A DNA stretch of 64,000 bases from CAVQCA01 sp963763115. Its GTDB lineage: Bacteria; Pseudomonadota; Gammaproteobacteria; UBA9214. The notes beneath the pieces are model-generated. The model made no database searches and had not been told where the DNA came from. It saw nothing but the letters and a program-made list of their open reading frames with translations. Position numbers and translations under genes: made by a program. Shown here in pieces: positions 11,298-20,237 of the stretch. Where the stretch lies: NCBI GenBank assembly GCA_963763115.1, contig CAVXNM010000058.1, forward strand, positions 17,251 to 81,250, given 5' to 3'. How positions within the stretch are numbered: position 1 is the first letter of the stretch; every line of letters starts with the position of its first letter.

Positions 11298-12001
11298 GCC
11301 CGGTGGGGCTTGTAGAACTGTGCCAGCCGTGCCGGCGATGCCCCGAGGAAATATGCCAGACGCAGCGACCACATGACCAGGATGGTGCGCAGGGTGCCCT
11401 GCACCTGCCAGCGTCGTGCGGAGGTGATGAGCTTGTCATGAAGGCAGGCCGGCCGTGAATGGTGCTTCAACCGGCGGCTGAGCGCGATGTCCTCCATCAG
11501 CGGTATTTGCGGATATCCGTTGACGCGCTCAAACAGCTCACGGGTAACGAAAATACCCTGGTCGCCGGTGGCGATCCCGGTCAGGCGTGAACGCAGGTTC
11601 ATGAGGGTCGCCACCACCCTGAGCAACAGGCCGGCTTGCGGGAAGCGCACATCGAATCGCCCCCAGTGGTGGTCGCCAAAGCCCAGCGCCGTGGCGATGG
11701 CTAGATCCGCGTCCCGGGGTGCCAGCGAGTCGGCATGCAGGAACCACAAAACCGATCCGCGCGCCAGTGCCGCACCGGCCTGCATCTGCCGGGCACGACC
11801 GGTGGCGGCAACGATGACCCGGTCAGCCAGCGGCGTACACACCGCCACGGTACCGTCGGCGCTACCGCCATCGGCAACGATGATCTCGAGGCCTCGCCCG
11901 CGCATGTCCTGCAGCGCTCGCAGCGTGGCCGCAATGCCGTCGGCCTCATTGAGCGCCGGCAGGATGAGTGAGATCTCTATCGGATCAGCAGCAGCCTTCA
12001 T
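11294..12001 (-). CDS. TIGR04283-type glycosyltransferase (arsenosugar locus)
   Basis: A 235-aa GT2-like enzyme. It has ISLILPALNEADGIAATL at the N-terminus, the nucleotide-sugar region IIVADGGSADGTV, VLWFLHADSLAP with the metal-binding DxD-like step, and GDQGIFVTRELFERVNGYP followed by MEDIALSRRL, all as in TIGR04283. The frame is open to 12058; I prefer the ATG at 12001 (MKAAADPIEIS) because upstream codons lie inside arsM and encode a low-complexity basic leader. It overlaps arsM by 17 bp and the next gene by 4 bp, indicating tight translational coupling. Confidence 0.9.
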   Translation of the reverse strand: MKAAADPIEISLILPALNEADGIAATLRALQDMRGRGLEIIVADGGSADGTVAVCTPLADRVIVAATGRARQMQAGAALARGSVLWFLHADSLAPRDADLAIATALGFGDHHWGRFDVRFPQAGLLLRVVATLMNLRSRLTGIATGDQGIFVTRELFERVNGYPQIPLMEDIALSRRLKHHSRPACLHDKLITSARRWQVQGTLRTILVMWSLRLAYFLGASPARLAQFYKPHRA

Positions 12002-13091
12002 GACCGGTTTTCCGCTCGCCGTGCGGCGTGACATCGACCGCCTGTATCGCAGGCGCACAACAGGACGTAGAGGCCGCGGGCAGTTCAGCCTGCGGATCGA
12101 TAAACGCGCCCTGATAGGCGGTGCCCATCAGGCCCGCGTGCTGAACCGCGGTCACACGGCTGCGTTCACCGCGCACGTGGCGTTGACCGGCATCATCGAT
12201 GACTGCGGCAAAGGGTCCACGGTAGATTAGCGACCGATGTTCCGGGTGCGCCTCCTCCGTCATACCCTTGCAGGCAGTCAAGGTCACCGCGTGGAACTCG
12301 ATCCCCTCCACCACCCGCCAGGGCTGCACCTCCCATTTGTCATAGCACACGGCATGAAAATCGTTGTCGGCGAATGTGCGCAGGAATTCGCTGTCCTGGA
12401 AGGCGCCGGCGATACAGCCGCTCCATAATTCGGCATCCTGTTTCAGCGCTGCCGGGATCGGCCGGTCGCTGACAATATCGGAAACCGCGATGCGCCCACC
12501 GGGCTTGAGCACACGGAAGATTTCCCGAACCATCTGCTCCTTCTCCTCATCGGAAACCAGGTTCAGTACGCAGTTCGAAATAACCAGATCGACAGAGGCA
12601 TCCGCTATCAGGGGATGCTCCCGCCGCTGGCGGGCCTCCCATGCCCTGAGTCCGGTATAGCCCTGCCGGTCGACGACCGGATGTTCCCGCAGATACCAAT
12701 CGAGGGATTCGACGTCCAGCGCGAGGTCCTGGATATAGCCCTTCAGAAAGCGGACGCGATCCCCTCCGAGCTTCCTCGCCATGTCGGCCTGGTACTTGCG
12801 CGCCAGCGCCAGCATGTCGTCATTCATGTCCACCCCGATAACCTGTCCCTGCGGCCCAACCAACTGCGCCGCCATGTAACAGTTCTTGCCGCCGCCACTG
12901 CCGAGGTCGAGCACAACATCACCCGTCCGCACGTAACGCGACGGGTCGCCGCAGCCGTAATCCCTGGCGATGATCTCCTCCGGCAACGCCGCCAGCAGGC
13001 CGGGGTCATAGTCTACCGGGCAGCATAGCGCCTCCTGCCGAGCCAGGGCACCCTGCGTATAACGCTCCCTCACCGTGCTTTCAATGTTCAT
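11985..13091 (-). CDS. arsM: Arsenite S-adenosylmethionine methyltransferase ArsM
   Basis: A 368-aa SAM-dependent enzyme. Motif I is VLDLGSGGGKNC (residues 60-71). The three cysteines that bind As(III) in ArsM proteins are all present: C47 in DYGCGDPSRY, C174 in VISNCVLNLV and C226 in LWSGCIAGAF. Two cysteine pairs (C23-C24 near the N-terminus and CC at the extreme C-terminus, plus CC in the tail) may help capture thiol-bound arsenic. It would methylate arsenite to methyl- and dimethylarsenicals, the first steps to arsenosugars. It is co-directional with arsS upstream and translationally coupled to the glycosyltransferases downstream. Confidence 0.93.
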   Translation of the reverse strand: MNIESTVRERYTQGALARQEALCCPVDYDPGLLAALPEEIIARDYGCGDPSRYVRTGDVVLDLGSGGGKNCYMAAQLVGPQGQVIGVDMNDDMLALARKYQADMARKLGGDRVRFLKGYIQDLALDVESLDWYLREHPVVDRQGYTGLRAWEARQRREHPLIADASVDLVISNCVLNLVSDEEKEQMVREIFRVLKPGGRIAVSDIVSDRPIPAALKQDAELWSGCIAGAFQDSEFLRTFADNDFHAVCYDKWEVQPWRVVEGIEFHAVTLTACKGMTEEAHPEHRSLIYRGPFAAVIDDAGQRHVRGERSRVTAVQHAGLMGTAYQGAFIDPQAELPAASTSCCAPAIQAVDVTPHGERKTGHEGCC

Positions 13092-13135
13092 TGCGATACC
13101 TCACCCATGTCTGAAGCTTGCATCTGTGATCGAAT

Positions 13136-13192
13136 GGCCACGGAGACGCACGAAATCATCACCATTAAATTTTTCCATGTGCTTCCGAGACC
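13136..13192. repeat. Degenerate copy of intergenic inverted repeat, family A
   Basis: GGCCACGGAGACGCACG at 13136-13152 and CCATGTGCTTCCGAGACC at about 13175-13192 form an eroded inverted pair resembling the element at 9848-9910, again around an AT-rich centre. It lies between arsS and arsM. Confidence 0.5.
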
Positions 13193-13225
13193 ATACTGAC
13201 GAGTTAATCAAGGCCTCCTGGATAA

Positions 13226-14191
13226 TCAACCGGTCAGGGCGCCGCCGCAGCTTGAGCCCTGACCCGCGGTGCAGGCGTAACAGTGATCAGCCACCCGGAT
13301 ACGATTACCGGTCAGATTCTTGCCACCCAAACAGGAGATGTGGGTTTTCGGGGCGCCGTCGATCGGCGCGGCCAGACCGAGCATCTGGTTGAAATCGCAG
13401 TCGTAGGCGTAGCCTTCCCAGTCGATGCTGAGCAGCGTGCGACACATGACGCCGGCGAGATTCTCGTCACGGTGCGCGTCACGCAGCAGGTCCATGTAGC
13501 CGGCAAATTCTCCCCGGGTCACCAGCGTGCTGCCGAAGCGATTGATCGGCATATTGGCCAGGGTCAACAGGTGATTGAACACGATGTGGTAATGATCATC
13601 CAGGTAGCGACGGTAGTCGCGCTCGAGGTCCTGCTGGGGGGGAGGCAGAACGGGGCCCTGTGGATTGTAGACCAGGTTGAGGATCAGAGCGGAGTCGGAT
13701 AGTCCGTACCCCAGCCGATTCAGCAGGCGCAGGGCTTCAAGGCTGTGTTCATAGACACCTTCGCCGCGCTGATTGTCTACATTTTCTTTTAAATAACATG
13801 GCAATGAGGCAACTACTTCGACCTTGTTATCAGCCAGGAATCCGGCGGTATCTTCCTGCCCGGGTTCCAGCAGTACGGTCAGATTACAGCGATCGATCAC
13901 CCGGATGCCCTGACTGCGCGCAGCACGCACCAGCCGACGGAAACCGGGATTGAGTTCCGGGGCACCGCCGGTCAGATCGAGGCTGCGGATATCGGAGTCA
14001 GCCAGGTAGCGGATGACCTCATCCACGGTTGCCGCACTCATCATCTCCCTGCGTGTGGGGCCTGCATTGACGTGGCAATGCAAACAGGATTGGTTGCAGC
14101 GATAACCCAGGTTGACCTGCAGCGTTTCCAGCCGGTCGCGACGAATGTCGGGGAAGTCGCTGTGCAGCAGCAATTGCAATGTGGCATGCAT
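13226..14191 (-). CDS. arsS: Radical SAM protein ArsS
   Basis: A 321-aa radical SAM enzyme with the [4Fe-4S] motif CX3CX2C at C32, C36 and C39 (RCNQSCLHCH) and SAM-binding SLDLTGGAPELNP near residue 75. The C-terminal region has further cysteines (CLGGKN, HCYACTAGQGSSCGG), matching the ArsS family. ArsS is thought to transfer the deoxyadenosyl moiety of SAM to dimethylarsenic in arsenosugar formation. It lies 46 bp after the flavoprotein gene and about 130 bp before arsM on the same strand. Start at 14191 (MHATLQLLLHSDFPDIRRD) matches the usual family N-terminus. Confidence 0.93.
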   Translation of the reverse strand: MHATLQLLLHSDFPDIRRDRLETLQVNLGYRCNQSCLHCHVNAGPTRREMMSAATVDEVIRYLADSDIRSLDLTGGAPELNPGFRRLVRAARSQGIRVIDRCNLTVLLEPGQEDTAGFLADNKVEVVASLPCYLKENVDNQRGEGVYEHSLEALRLLNRLGYGLSDSALILNLVYNPQGPVLPPPQQDLERDYRRYLDDHYHIVFNHLLTLANMPINRFGSTLVTRGEFAGYMDLLRDAHRDENLAGVMCRTLLSIDWEGYAYDCDFNQMLGLAAPIDGAPKTHISCLGGKNLTGNRIRVADHCYACTAGQGSSCGGALTG

Positions 14192-14237
14192 GAGAAGTGG
14201 CTCCGTCAGTTTTGTTGTTTGCCGGTCCGCGTGAGTA

Positions 14238-15653
14238 TCACGGCAGCAGGCGGTTGATCAGCCGTGCCAGCAGGCGTGCCTTGCCGGAATAGAGCCGCGG
14301 CGAGTAGCGCGCATTGATAGCGCGCCGGTGGATCTGTGAAAGCGTCGGATAGGCATGGATCAGGCGGCTGATGTCCCCTGCTTTCGCTTTGACCTTCATG
14401 GCCAGCGCCAGTTCATGTATCAATTCACCGGCATGCGCGCCGACGAGACTCGCCCCCGCCACCCGGCCGCGGGCAATCAGGATCTTGATAAATCCCTCAC
14501 CGACGCCATCCGTGATGGCGCGGTCGATTTCATTGATCGGGAAACGGGCGACTTCATAGTGAAGTCCCTGCGCCTGCGCCTGCTGCTCGGTCAGGCCAAC
14601 CTGGGCAGCCTCGGGATCGGTGTAGGTGACGCTCGGAATTACCCGGTAGTCGACCTTGCGCGGCACCCTGAACAACAGGCTGGCGAGAACGATGCCGGCC
14701 TGGTATTCCGCCATGTGGGTGAACTGGTAAGGCCCGCACACATCCCCGACGGCATAAATATGCGGCTGGCTGGTGCGCAGTCGCGCATCGACCACCACCG
14801 CTTTGGCGTTGTGTTCCACCCCGGCCTCGTCGAGTCCCAGTCCGAAAACGGCCGGGCGCCGTCCGGCGGCCACGAGTATTCGTTCGCATTCGACGCTCGC
14901 GCCGTTGGTGAGAAACAACTGGCGGCTGTCACCGTCCCGCCTGGCATTCTCCACCTGGCAGGACAGGTGCAGGGTGATGCCCTCGTCTTCCAGCACCTGG
15001 CGAAGCACGGCAGAGACCTCGCCGTCGGCCATGGGCAGGACCCGATCGGCAGACTCGATGATCGTCACCCGGCTGCCGAGCCGGGCAAATGCCTGCGCCA
15101 GTTCGACGCCGACCGGTCCGCCGCCGATGACGGCCAGTCGGAGAGGCAGTTCCCGGCGCTTGAAGATGGTTTCGTTGGTGTCGTAGCCAACTTCGGCGAT
15201 TCCCGGGATCGGCGGAACAACCGGCTGCGAACCGGTCGCGATCACGAAACGTTTGCTCCGGATGACTTCCTCGTTGACGCTGATCTCATGGGAATTGAGG
15301 AAGCGGGCCGCACCGAAGCGCACATCGCAACCGTAGCCGCGAAAGCGCTCGGGATCATCGTGCTGCTGGATATGGGCGATGACGCTGTCGACCCGGTCCA
15401 GCACCCGGTTGATGTCGATTTCCGGATCGCAGGCGGTCAGACCAACCTGGGCGGCCTGGCGCATCCGGTGCGCCAGCTTTGCGGTATTGATTAGCGTCTT
15501 GCTGGGCACGCAGCCGCTGTGCAGGCAGTCTCCGCCGAGATGTTCAGATTTCTCGATCAGCGTTACCCGCAGGCCCAGCTGTCCGGTCACGCTCGCGATG
15601 ACCAAACCGCCCGGACCACCGCCGATTACTGCCACGTCCTGTTTCCTGCTCAC
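14238..15653 (-). CDS. Mercuric-reductase-like FAD-dependent disulfide oxidoreductase
   Basis: A 471-aa class I pyridine nucleotide-disulfide oxidoreductase. It has an FAD motif VIGGGPGG (residues 9-16), the redox-active pair C43/C48 in GGDCLHSGCVPSKT, a second dinucleotide motif AVIGGGPVGVELA near 170 and a C-terminal dimer/active-site segment HAYPTLSQIHRRAI. It has no N-terminal heavy-metal domain and no C-terminal vicinal cysteine pair, so true mercuric reduction is doubtful. A GTG at 15653 forms a GTGA overlap with the preceding gene and has AGGA upstream, so I prefer it to 15683. In this locus it could reduce an arsenical or thiol intermediate, which is inference. Confidence 0.88.
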   Translation of the reverse strand: MSRKQDVAVIGGGPGGLVIASVTGQLGLRVTLIEKSEHLGGDCLHSGCVPSKTLINTAKLAHRMRQAAQVGLTACDPEIDINRVLDRVDSVIAHIQQHDDPERFRGYGCDVRFGAARFLNSHEISVNEEVIRSKRFVIATGSQPVVPPIPGIAEVGYDTNETIFKRRELPLRLAVIGGGPVGVELAQAFARLGSRVTIIESADRVLPMADGEVSAVLRQVLEDEGITLHLSCQVENARRDGDSRQLFLTNGASVECERILVAAGRRPAVFGLGLDEAGVEHNAKAVVVDARLRTSQPHIYAVGDVCGPYQFTHMAEYQAGIVLASLLFRVPRKVDYRVIPSVTYTDPEAAQVGLTEQQAQAQGLHYEVARFPINEIDRAITDGVGEGFIKILIARGRVAGASLVGAHAGELIHELALAMKVKAKAGDISRLIHAYPTLSQIHRRAINARYSPRLYSGKARLLARLINRLLP

Positions 15654-16516
15654 CGGTCTTTCCTGTTTTCGTTCCGGTCCCAATGCCGGCGATTGATGGC
15701 GTAATTGCCCAGTTTGCCGATCAACGGCATACCCAGCATACCGCGCAGGGTGATGCAGTGCGCGGCATCGCGAAAGGTATCGATGCCGATCACCATGGCT
15801 TCGTGTCCCTCCTGCGGCTGGTTTTGGTAGGTTCCAAACAGCCGGTCCCAGAGCGAGAGGTTGAAACCGAAATTGCTGTTGGTTTCATGGTCGAGGTGTG
15901 AGTGGTGCACACGGTGCATGTCGGGCGTCACGATCAGCCACCGCAGCACGGCATCGAGGGCGGCGGGCAGGCGCACATTACTGTGATTGAACATGGCGGT
16001 GGCGTTCAGCAACACCTCGAACACCACGACGGCGACGATCGGCGGCCCCAGCAGCACGATGACGGCGAACTTTATGAGCATGGAAAGCAGGATTTCAACC
16101 GGGTGAAACCGCGAACCGGTAGTGACATCGAAATCGAGATCGGCGTGGTGCACGCGGTGCAGGCGCCAGAACAGGGGCACGGCATGGAACATGACATGCT
16201 GCAGGTAAATGGCCCCGTCGAGGATGACCACCGAGGCGAGCAGCGCCAGCCAGTCGGGAGTCTCGATCCGGTTGAATAATCCCCAGCCGTTGAGTTTGGC
16301 AGTCGTCGCCATGCCCACTGCCGCCAGCGGAAACAACAACCGCAGCAGCGCCGTATTGAATACCACAAGTCCGAGGTTGTTGAACCAGCGTTGTGCTTTC
16401 GGTTGCGACAGCCGGCGGCGCGGCGCCAGCAGTTCCCAGACGGCCATGACGGCGAATACCCCCAGGAAGCAGGCCAGTCGGATGACCGGTTCGTGATTCA
16501 GGATGACGTCATTCAT
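15650..16516 (-). CDS. Fatty acid hydroxylase / sterol desaturase family membrane protein
   Basis: A 288-aa integral membrane di-iron enzyme. The histidine clusters of the superfamily are visible: QHVMFH and HRVHHAD (about residues 115-135), HSNVRLP and MHRVHHSHLDHE (about 195-225). Hydrophobic segments at about 10-28, 48-68, 90-112 and 155-180 agree with a membrane fold. The ATG at 16516 overlaps the dusA stop as ATGA, and its own stop overlaps the flavoprotein start, so dusA, this gene and the flavoprotein are translationally coupled. Hydroxylase members act on lipids; near arsenosugar genes an arsenolipid role can be imagined but not shown. Confidence 0.88.
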   Translation of the reverse strand: MNDVILNHEPVIRLACFLGVFAVMAVWELLAPRRRLSQPKAQRWFNNLGLVVFNTALLRLLFPLAAVGMATTAKLNGWGLFNRIETPDWLALLASVVILDGAIYLQHVMFHAVPLFWRLHRVHHADLDFDVTTGSRFHPVEILLSMLIKFAVIVLLGPPIVAVVVFEVLLNATAMFNHSNVRLPAALDAVLRWLIVTPDMHRVHHSHLDHETNSNFGFNLSLWDRLFGTYQNQPQEGHEAMVIGIDTFRDAAHCITLRGMLGMPLIGKLGNYAINRRHWDRNENRKDR

Positions 16517-17577
16517 GCGCAAATTCTTTCAGCTCTCGCCGTTTCCTCTTCCGCACCGACGGCGCCCGCCGCCGCAAGCGCATGGAGGACGACATCGGGG
16601 CCCGCGCCCGCCCGAAGAGCGTGTTCACTCAGGTGCCGCCGCCACACGCGCGCACCGGGCACGCCCTGGAACAGCCCCAGCATGTGGCGGGTGATATGTT
16701 TGAGTTCGGTGCCCGCACTCAGTTCACGCTCGATATAGGGCAGCATGCGTTCCACAATGAGGGCACGATCCGGTACCGTACGCGGGTCAGCGAAGAAGCG
16801 GGCATCGACGCGTGAAAGCACATAGGGGTTATGGTAGGCTTCACGGCCCAGCATGACCCCATCCACGTGTCCGAGATGCACGGCCGCCTCATCCAGTTGC
16901 CGGATGCCGCCGTTCAGGACGATTGTCAGCCCGGGGAACTCGTTTTTCAGACGGTAGACAACATCGTATCTCAGCGGCGGAATACTGCGGTTCTCCTTCG
17001 GGCTCAGCCCCTTCAGGATGGCCTTGCGTGCATGCACGATGAACGTGCGGCAGCCGGCCCCGGCCAGACGTTCCACGAAGGCGGCCAACGCCACGTAACT
17101 GTCCTGATCGTCGATGCCGATGCGGGTCTTGACTGTAACCGGGACGGCCACCGAGGTGGTCATGGCCGCCACGCAGTCGGCCACCTGTTCGGGTTCCGCC
17201 ATCAGGCAGGCGCCGAAACGCCCGGAGCGCACCCGGTCACTGGGACAGCCCAGGTTCAGATTGATCTCGTCGTACCCGTACGCCTCGCCCAAACGGGCCG
17301 CCTGCGCCAGTTCGACCGGATCGCTGCCGCCAAGCTGCAAGGCCAGCGGGTGCTCCGCGGGATGAAAACCCAGCAACCGTTCGGAATCGCCACGCAGCAG
17401 CGCGGCACTGGTCAGCATTTCACAGTAAAGCCGGCAATGACAGGAAATCTGGCGCAGAAAATACCGGCAGTGGCGGTCGGTCCACTCCATCATCGGCGCC
17501 ACTGAAAAACATCGTTCGGTTGTGCTGTTAATGTTTCCTGCTCCGCAGCCGAGACCCGTATCACACGTATGCGTCAC
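16513..17577 (-). CDS. dusA: tRNA-dihydrouridine(20/20a) synthase DusA
   Basis: A 354-aa flavoenzyme reducing uridines in the tRNA D-loop with NADPH. Motifs: FSVAPMMEWTDRHCRYF near residue 25, YDEINLNLGCPSDRVRSGRFGACLM in two parts around 100-125 with the conserved GCPS loop, VKTRIGID and FIVHARKA. The frame starts with GTG at 17577; no better ATG precedes FSVAPM, so the start is uncertain by a few residues. It is the first gene of the coupled minus-strand run into the arsenic locus, an odd place for a tRNA gene. Confidence 0.95.
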   Translation of the reverse strand: MTHTCDTGLGCGAGNINSTTERCFSVAPMMEWTDRHCRYFLRQISCHCRLYCEMLTSAALLRGDSERLLGFHPAEHPLALQLGGSDPVELAQAARLGEAYGYDEINLNLGCPSDRVRSGRFGACLMAEPEQVADCVAAMTTSVAVPVTVKTRIGIDDQDSYVALAAFVERLAGAGCRTFIVHARKAILKGLSPKENRSIPPLRYDVVYRLKNEFPGLTIVLNGGIRQLDEAAVHLGHVDGVMLGREAYHNPYVLSRVDARFFADPRTVPDRALIVERMLPYIERELSAGTELKHITRHMLGLFQGVPGARVWRRHLSEHALRAGAGPDVVLHALAAAGAVGAEEETARAERICA

Positions 17578-17717
17578 GATACCGGTTACTCATTGCAATG
17601 AACAGGTGACCTGTGTCACGCATTTCAAAATTGCGCTTTTGTATTTTTACCTGTGGTGATATAGTCATGACGAGTGCCGGAATTCAGAAAATTATCCTGT
17701 TTACCAAGGAGTTAGCT

Positions 17718-18026
17718 ATGGATAGTACCCGCTCTGCGCTGTTTGCATTTTCGCTGGCCATCCTGTTTGCGGGACCTGCCTCCGCCGATACGCTGCTGAT
17801 GGACAACGTCCAGTCCGTGCCGCAGGTGGTCATGCCGCAAAGGGGCATGTCGATGGACGCCGTGCGTGCCGAATTCGGCAACCCGATGACGGAACACGCC
17901 CCGGTGCCAACCAACGACGGCCCGCTGCACCCGCCAATTACCCGCTGGGACTATGACGGCTACTCGGTGTTCTTCGAAAATAGCACGGTGTTGCACTCAG
18001 TCGTGACGCACGCGCAAGCAGAGTAA
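17718..18026 (+). CDS. Small exported protein, BamE/OmlA-like repeat
   Basis: A 102-aa exported protein. The open frame extends to 17613, but the ATG at 17718 is preceded by AAGGAG and gives a good signal peptide (MDSTRSALFAFSLAILFA, cleavage near ASA-DT). The mature part has the pattern RGMSMDAVRAEFGNP followed by PITRWDYDGYSVFFEN, which is the helix-turn-then-strand layout of SmpA/OmlA (BamE-fold) proteins. It lacks a lipobox cysteine, so it is probably periplasmic. Divergent from dusA. Function unknown. Confidence 0.85.
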   Translation: MDSTRSALFAFSLAILFAGPASADTLLMDNVQSVPQVVMPQRGMSMDAVRAEFGNPMTEHAPVPTNDGPLHPPITRWDYDGYSVFFENSTVLHSVVTHAQAE

Positions 18027-18074
18027 GCCTCTCAACCCGCAAGCGGTTCCTGCCCACGCTGCCTGGCGCATGCC

Positions 18075-19106
18075 ATGCACCCGCATTGTCTTGTTCCTGA
18101 AACCGCGGAACAGTGCGCTATCCTGCTGACATGGCCGCATAGGAACAGTGCCTGGGCCGACAGCATGGAGGCTGTCACCGCGGTGTATCTCGAAATCGCC
18201 CGGACGGTCGTGGCGCACGAGAAGCTGCTCGTCGTATGCTACGACCCGGACCATGCCGGGGAGGTCAGGCAGGCATGCGCCCGGACCGGCATACCGCTCG
18301 ACGCCATTAACTTTTTACCCGCCCGGACAAACGACACCTGGATCCGTGACTACGGACCCCTCGCAGTTTCGGACGGCACCGGATTACGCCTGCTCGACTT
18401 CGTCTTCGACGGCTGGGGCAGGAAATATCCCGCCGAGCTGGATAATGCAGTCACCCGGAAACTGGAAACAGAAGGTGTGTTCAAGCCCTCCTGCCGGCGC
18501 TTCCGGCTGGTTCTCGAGGGCGGCAGCATCGATACCGACGGCCAGGGCAGCCTGCTGACCACCTCGAACTGTCTGATCACGAACAGCCGCAACCCGGGTT
18601 ACGACAAAGCGGCATTTGAACGGCTTTTTGCCGAGGAAATGGGCATACAACGAGTGCTCTGGCTCGATCACGGGGAACTCGAGGGGGACGACACCGACGC
18701 ACATATCGACATGCTGGCCCGTTTCTGTTCGCCGCACACCATCGCCTACACACAATTCACCGACCGCAGCGACAGTCAATTCGCGGGACTGAACGCGATG
18801 GAAAGGCAGCTCGGCACCTTCACCACCCTCGAGGGCCGTCCCTATCAACTGCTTCCCCTGCCGCTGCCGGCGCCGCTCCACTCCGTCACCGGCAAACGGC
18901 TGCCCGCCAGCTACGCCAACTTCCTCATTATCAACGGCGCAGTGCTCGTGCCGGTCTACGATGACCCGGCCGATACCATCGCGCTTGAGCGTCTTGCCGG
19001 GGTCTTTCCCGAACGGCACGTCATTCCGGTCAACTGCCTGCCGCTCATCCAGCAGTACGGCAGCCTGCATTGCGCGACCATGCAGCTCCCGGCCGGCGTC
19101 CTTTGA
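18075..19106 (+). CDS. aguA: Agmatine deiminase (peptidyl-arginine deiminase family)
   Basis: A 343-aa guanidino-modifying enzyme hydrolysing agmatine to N-carbamoylputrescine and ammonia. Key residues are visible: the TWIRDYGP substrate loop (88-95), FVFDGWG, LEGGSIDTDG (148-156), H210 in DDTDAHIDML and the nucleophile C333 in GSLHCATMQ. Length is normal. The next gene, aguB, carries out the next step, so the pair converts agmatine to putrescine. The start at 18075 lies 48 bp after the small exported-protein gene. Without arginine decarboxylase in the window, the agmatine source is not seen. Confidence 0.95.
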   Translation: MHPHCLVPETAEQCAILLTWPHRNSAWADSMEAVTAVYLEIARTVVAHEKLLVVCYDPDHAGEVRQACARTGIPLDAINFLPARTNDTWIRDYGPLAVSDGTGLRLLDFVFDGWGRKYPAELDNAVTRKLETEGVFKPSCRRFRLVLEGGSIDTDGQGSLLTTSNCLITNSRNPGYDKAAFERLFAEEMGIQRVLWLDHGELEGDDTDAHIDMLARFCSPHTIAYTQFTDRSDSQFAGLNAMERQLGTFTTLEGRPYQLLPLPLPAPLHSVTGKRLPASYANFLIINGAVLVPVYDDPADTIALERLAGVFPERHVIPVNCLPLIQQYGSLHCATMQLPAGVL

Positions 19107-19117
19107 ATTAATTTCAT

Positions 19118-19203
19118 CATCGCAAAGACGTAATGTTCGCAAAGAAGCTGATTTGCGATAAGCACAACAAACGGCTTTGAGTTCTTCGCACCTTTGCGGT
19201 GAG
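19118..19203. repeat. Degenerate intergenic inverted repeat, family B (CGCAAAG arms)
   Basis: CATCGCAAAGACG at 19118-19130 and CTTTGCGGTGAG at 19192-19203 are imperfect inverted copies with further CGCAAAG and TTCGCACC words between. It is the same family as the better-preserved element at 30059-30135 and separates aguA from aguB. Confidence 0.6.
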
Positions 19204-19246
19204 AGAATTTCCTTATCCGTGTACACTGGTTAAACTTGCTGCGCAT

Positions 19247-20137
19247 ATGAATACCCAAACGCTCACCGTCGGATTGATACAGCAGCGCTGTTCCGCCGAT
19301 GCCGCATGTAATCTGGCCGCGAGCATCGAGGGCATAAGGAAAGCGGCGGCCCGGGGCGCCCAGTTGGTGCTGCTGCCGGAGCTGCATACCAGCCTGTATT
19401 TCTGCCAGACGGAAGACACGGACCTGTTCGACCTGGCGGAAACCATTCCGGGTCCCACCACCGAACGGCTCGGCACGCTGGCCGCCGAACTCGGCATCGT
19501 CATCGTCGCATCGATCTTCGAGAAGCGGGCTGCCGGTCTCTACCACAATACGGCGGTAGCGATCGAATGTGACGGCCGCATCGCCGGCTGCTACCGCAAG
19601 ATGCACATTCCCGACGATCCCGGCTATTACGAAAAATTCTATTTCACTCCGGGTGATCTTGGCTTCAACCCGGTACGAACCTCCGTGGGCATGCTGGGTT
19701 TGCTGGTCTGCTGGGATCAGTGGTATCCGGAGGCGGCCCGCCTGATGGCCCTCGGCGGCGCGCAGCTCCTGCTCTATCCGACGGCGATCGGCTGGAACCC
19801 GGCCGACGACGCCGAGGAACAGGCGCGCCAGCGCGACGCCTGGCTGACGATCCAGCGCGGACACGCCATCGCCAACGGCCTGCCCGTACTGACCTGCAAC
19901 CGCTCGGGGTTCGAAGCCGACGACTCCGGACAAACGGACGGGATTCAGTTCTGGGGCAGCAGTGCGGTGTTCGGCCCCCAGGGCGAGATCCTCGAGCAGG
20001 CGACCGAAAACGAAGCCGGTATCGTCGTCGCCGCGATCGACCTGAACCGCACGGAGCAGGTCCGACGGCTCTGGCCCTATCTGCGCGACCGGCGCATCGA
20101 CGCCTACCAGGATCTGCTGCGCCGCTATCGCGACTGA
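19247..20137 (+). CDS. aguB: N-carbamoylputrescine amidase
   Basis: A 296-aa nitrilase-superfamily enzyme releasing CO2 and ammonia from N-carbamoylputrescine to give putrescine. The Glu-Lys-Cys triad is present: E45 in LLPELHTS, K118 in CYRKMHIPDD and C155 in LLVCWDQWYPE. The frame is open from 19199, but the upstream part overlaps the repeat, and the ATG at 19247 gives the usual MNTQTLTVGLIQQ start. No strong Shine-Dalgarno is seen. The intergenic repeat between aguA and aguB may affect co-transcription. Confidence 0.95.
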   Translation: MNTQTLTVGLIQQRCSADAACNLAASIEGIRKAAARGAQLVLLPELHTSLYFCQTEDTDLFDLAETIPGPTTERLGTLAAELGIVIVASIFEKRAAGLYHNTAVAIECDGRIAGCYRKMHIPDDPGYYEKFYFTPGDLGFNPVRTSVGMLGLLVCWDQWYPEAARLMALGGAQLLLYPTAIGWNPADDAEEQARQRDAWLTIQRGHAIANGLPVLTCNRSGFEADDSGQTDGIQFWGSSAVFGPQGEILEQATENEAGIVVAAIDLNRTEQVRRLWPYLRDRRIDAYQDLLRRYRD

Positions 20138-20237
20138 GCCCGTGAACCGGGGGAAGCGCGGGCGAGCCGGTAGTAAGGGCCGGGCATTCCGTGGATAATG
20201 TTCGGATCGGCTCTGGCTGTTTTTCTGGTATGACATC

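Noticed and set aside
14355..15494. 379-codon plus-strand frame antisense to the flavoprotein gene
   Set aside because: Fully inside a conserved enzyme gene on the other strand and without family features.
14238..15653. True mercuric reductase (merA)
   Set aside because: The C-terminal vicinal cysteine pair and the heavy-metal domain are missing and no other mer genes are near; kept as mercuric-reductase-like only.
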